DNA of 7,526 bases from an uncultured Flavobacterium sp. (GTDB taxonomy: Bacteria; Bacteroidota; Bacteroidia; Flavobacteriales; Flavobacteriaceae): contig NZ_CAMLIX010000232.1 in the NCBI RefSeq assembly GCF_946479975.1, forward strand, positions 1 to 7,526. The letters are read 5' to 3'. Below the pieces are notes generated by a model, which saw only the letters and a list, made by a program, of their open reading frames with translations, did no database searches and was not told the origin of the DNA. Of this stretch, positions 5,863 to 7,526 are shown piece after piece (the first letter of the stretch is position 1; each line of letters starts with the position of its first letter). The translations under genes and the position numbers were made by a program.

Positions 5863-7526
5863 CTATCTTCTTGCTTTAAAATATTGCTCTAAACTTTCGC
5901 ATCCAGATAAATCAGAACTATATTCTGGAAACTCTTTTTTAACCCGCTTTGAATCTGTGTATTGGTTCTTTTCAGTATAATCCATCATTCTCAAACAAAG
6001 CGCTTTAAATTGCTTTGTTTCAGCATTCTTATACGCCAATTCATAATTTTCAAGAGCTTTAATTTTATTTCTGTATTCTATTTCGTCGATATAAGATTCG
6101 TTTTCATACTTTTTCCAATACGATTCACTAGAAAAACGACGCATCATCCAAGAATTACCCAAATCCGACATATTATAGTAGCAGTTTGCCAAAAGAAAGT
6201 AATAATAATCCCGATCTTTTGTTTTAGGATTATTCGCTAAATCGCTATACTTAATTAAATGCTCTGTTATAGAAAGCTTGGTTACCACGTACTTTTCTCT
6301 GTTTTGAATAAAACGCTTTGTATGCTTAAAATCATAAAATGGATTTTGATCAAATAAATAGTAATCATTGTATTTTCCTCGTTCCCATAAATTATAATTA
6401 TCCTGCCAATATTTCTCTGGCAATGTTTTAAAAACAATCAAGGCATTTTTTAGTTGATCTTCTCTTATATATTTTGTTCCTAACAAATCTTTCAAATAAT
6501 CTTTATCTCGCAAAAGCTTTGCATAAATCTGTTTTTGAAAATCAGTTTTATTTGCGTCTTCAATTTTATCAACAATCCTTTTCAAATCCTCAGCTGAATA
6601 GACAAAATCAAGATAATCAAAGTAATCATAAAACCCCTGTAGATTTCCTGATGTTTTGATTCTATTTCCCTTCCATTCGACATTATCAGCACCATAACCA
6701 TAATCATAAGGCATCGAATCATGAATCAATGACATGACCGCCAAACCATCTGCTAAGTTTCCTCTAAATTCTAATTCACGACCTAAAGCAAAAATAAAAC
6801 GCTGATCATTTTTATACTTTAATATAATACTTTCAATCTCTGGTTTTATTATGGCATTTCCATTTTCTTGATTTACAGTAATGCAAAGCGCTTTTATTTT
6901 TTCAATTTCCTGTGTTATTTTTTCGTTTGGATATTTGTTTTGAAACGATTCAATTTCTTTCAAACAATTAGAATAGTCTTTTGTAATAAACTGCAAATTG
7001 ATTTGGGCAGCTTTCCAAACTACAGGATTTTGAATTTTATTTAGATCAATAGAAAGAATGAAATCTAAAACTTCTTTTGCATATAATCTATCTTTTTCAG
7101 ATCGCTTTCTTAATGTTTCGGTTGTAATTTTATCTTTCTTATTTGTCCAATTCCAAGAGTTGTCAATCTCAGTCGATGGTAAATAGTTAGAATAATAAGG
7201 TGTGTAAACCCAGTCTTCAATCTTATTGATTTCTCTTAAAAGCAAAAAATCAAGAATTTCAGATTTTGGATTGTTTTTATAGATTTCTTTTAAGTAATCC
7301 AAATTTTCATCAACCTTTTGTACAGAAGCATATGCGTAAACATTGGCGATTTCTTGCTGATTTTTCGCAGATTTCAGTGCTTCATTTAGCTTAAAGTTGT
7401 GATGAAAATAGTAGTAACTGGCATATTTTTTTTCAGCACAATTTGCCATTAACTCTGCCGCATTGATCATTTGTTCAGAGTTTGGATTTCCCAATGTATA
7501 AAAAAACATACTCCAATAATAAAGAT
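5863..7526 (-). CDS. Large helical, possibly TPR-like protein of unknown function (N-terminus outside window)
   Basis: I do not recognise a named family. At least 548 residues are visible from the first methionine (codon 7507-7509), but the frame stays open beyond it to the window edge (...LYYWS before the Met), and no signal peptide is seen. The true start is therefore probably upstream, and the visible part would be the C-terminal portion. The protein is very rich in Tyr, Lys, Asn, Asp and Glu, and almost wholly helical in appearance, with repeated 30-40 residue helix pairs such as ENLDYLKEIYKNNPKSEI, KDYSNCLKEIESFQNKYP, IREDQLKNALIVFKTLPEKYW and YYYFLLANCYYNMSDLG followed by IKALENYELAYKNA. 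These look like degenerate TPR/SEL-type scaffold units used in protein contacts. No catalytic motif is evident. It converges on the permease gene and shares the palindromic terminator. Similar long uncharacterised proteins are, to my recollection, common in Flavobacteriia. Confidence 0.85.
   Translation of the reverse strand, partial: LYYWSMFFYTLGNPNSEQMINAAELMANCAEKKYASYYYFHHNFKLNEALKSAKNQQEIANVYAYASVQKVDENLDYLKEIYKNNPKSEILDFLLLREINKIEDWVYTPYYSNYLPSTEIDNSWNWTNKKDKITTETLRKRSEKDRLYAKEVLDFILSIDLNKIQNPVVWKAAQINLQFITKDYSNCLKEIESFQNKYPNEKITQEIEKIKALCITVNQENGNAIIKPEIESIILKYKNDQRFIFALGRELEFRGNLADGLAVMSLIHDSMPYDYGYGADNVEWKGNRIKTSGNLQGFYDYFDYLDFVYSAEDLKRIVDKIEDANKTDFQKQIYAKLLRDKDYLKDLLGTKYIREDQLKNALIVFKTLPEKYWQDNYNLWERGKYNDYYLFDQNPFYDFKHTKRFIQNREKYVVTKLSITEHLIKYSDLANNPKTKDRDYYYFLLANCYYNMSDLGNSWMMRRFSSESYWKKYENESYIDEIEYRNKIKALENYELAYKNAETKQFKALCLRMMDYTEKNQYTDSKRVKKEFPEYSSDLSGCESLEQYFKARR

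Noticed and set aside
5962..6240. Plus-strand open frame of 92 codons
   Set aside because: It lies inside the long minus-strand gene, its product is an unconvincing Phe/Ile/Arg mixture, and it has no promoter core of its own.
6474..6659. Plus-strand open frame of 61 codons
   Set aside because: It is antisense to the same large gene, with low-complexity Asn/Gln content and no supporting signals.
7507..7509. ATG as the true start of the minus-strand gene
   Set aside because: The frame continues without a stop to the window edge, and no signal peptide or promoter is visible. A start here cannot be excluded, but an upstream start is more likely.

Overview
The window looks like chromosome from a member of the Bacteroidota, most likely Flavobacterium or a close relative. 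The DNA is AT-rich. No Shine-Dalgarno sequence precedes any start codon. Three genes carry the Bacteroidota promoter core TAnnTTTG 30 to 40 bases before the ATG. Signal peptides end in flavobacterial style (for example ...SYG|Q), and outer-membrane TonB-dependent receptors are prominent. The genus is inferred from style, not from a database match.

Layout: (1) 1-833, plus strand: the C-terminal part of a TonB-dependent receptor whose start lies outside the window, followed by a hairpin terminator. (2) 972-1697, plus: a secreted DUF4198-like protein with its own promoter and terminator; its predicted mature form begins with histidine. (3) 1940-4246, plus: a complete TonB-dependent siderophore-type receptor. 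It is preceded by four in-phase 11-bp direct repeats built around CTTAAG that look like an OmpR-family response-regulator site, and it is followed by a terminator. (4) 4393-5706, plus: a 12-helix APC-superfamily amino acid permease, closest in style to the LAT/SteT group. (5) 5706-5843: a convergent intergenic region holding a nested inverted repeat and a near-perfect palindrome that probably ends transcription from both sides. (6) 5863 to the right edge, minus strand: a large, Tyr/Lys/Asn-rich, probably TPR-like helical protein of unknown function, cut by the window edge.

The first three genes form a plausible functional group: two related receptors importing a metal chelate or similar ligand across the outer membrane, and between them a small exported protein of a family linked to metal handling. 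Each has its own terminator, and the second and third have their own promoter, so they would be co-regulated as neighbours rather than read as one message. The permease and the helical protein have no clear link to that group. No gene-free stretch exceeds 300 bases, and I see no RNA gene, CRISPR array, insertion sequence or phage gene. The item most worth following is the CTTAAG repeat array upstream of the complete receptor gene.
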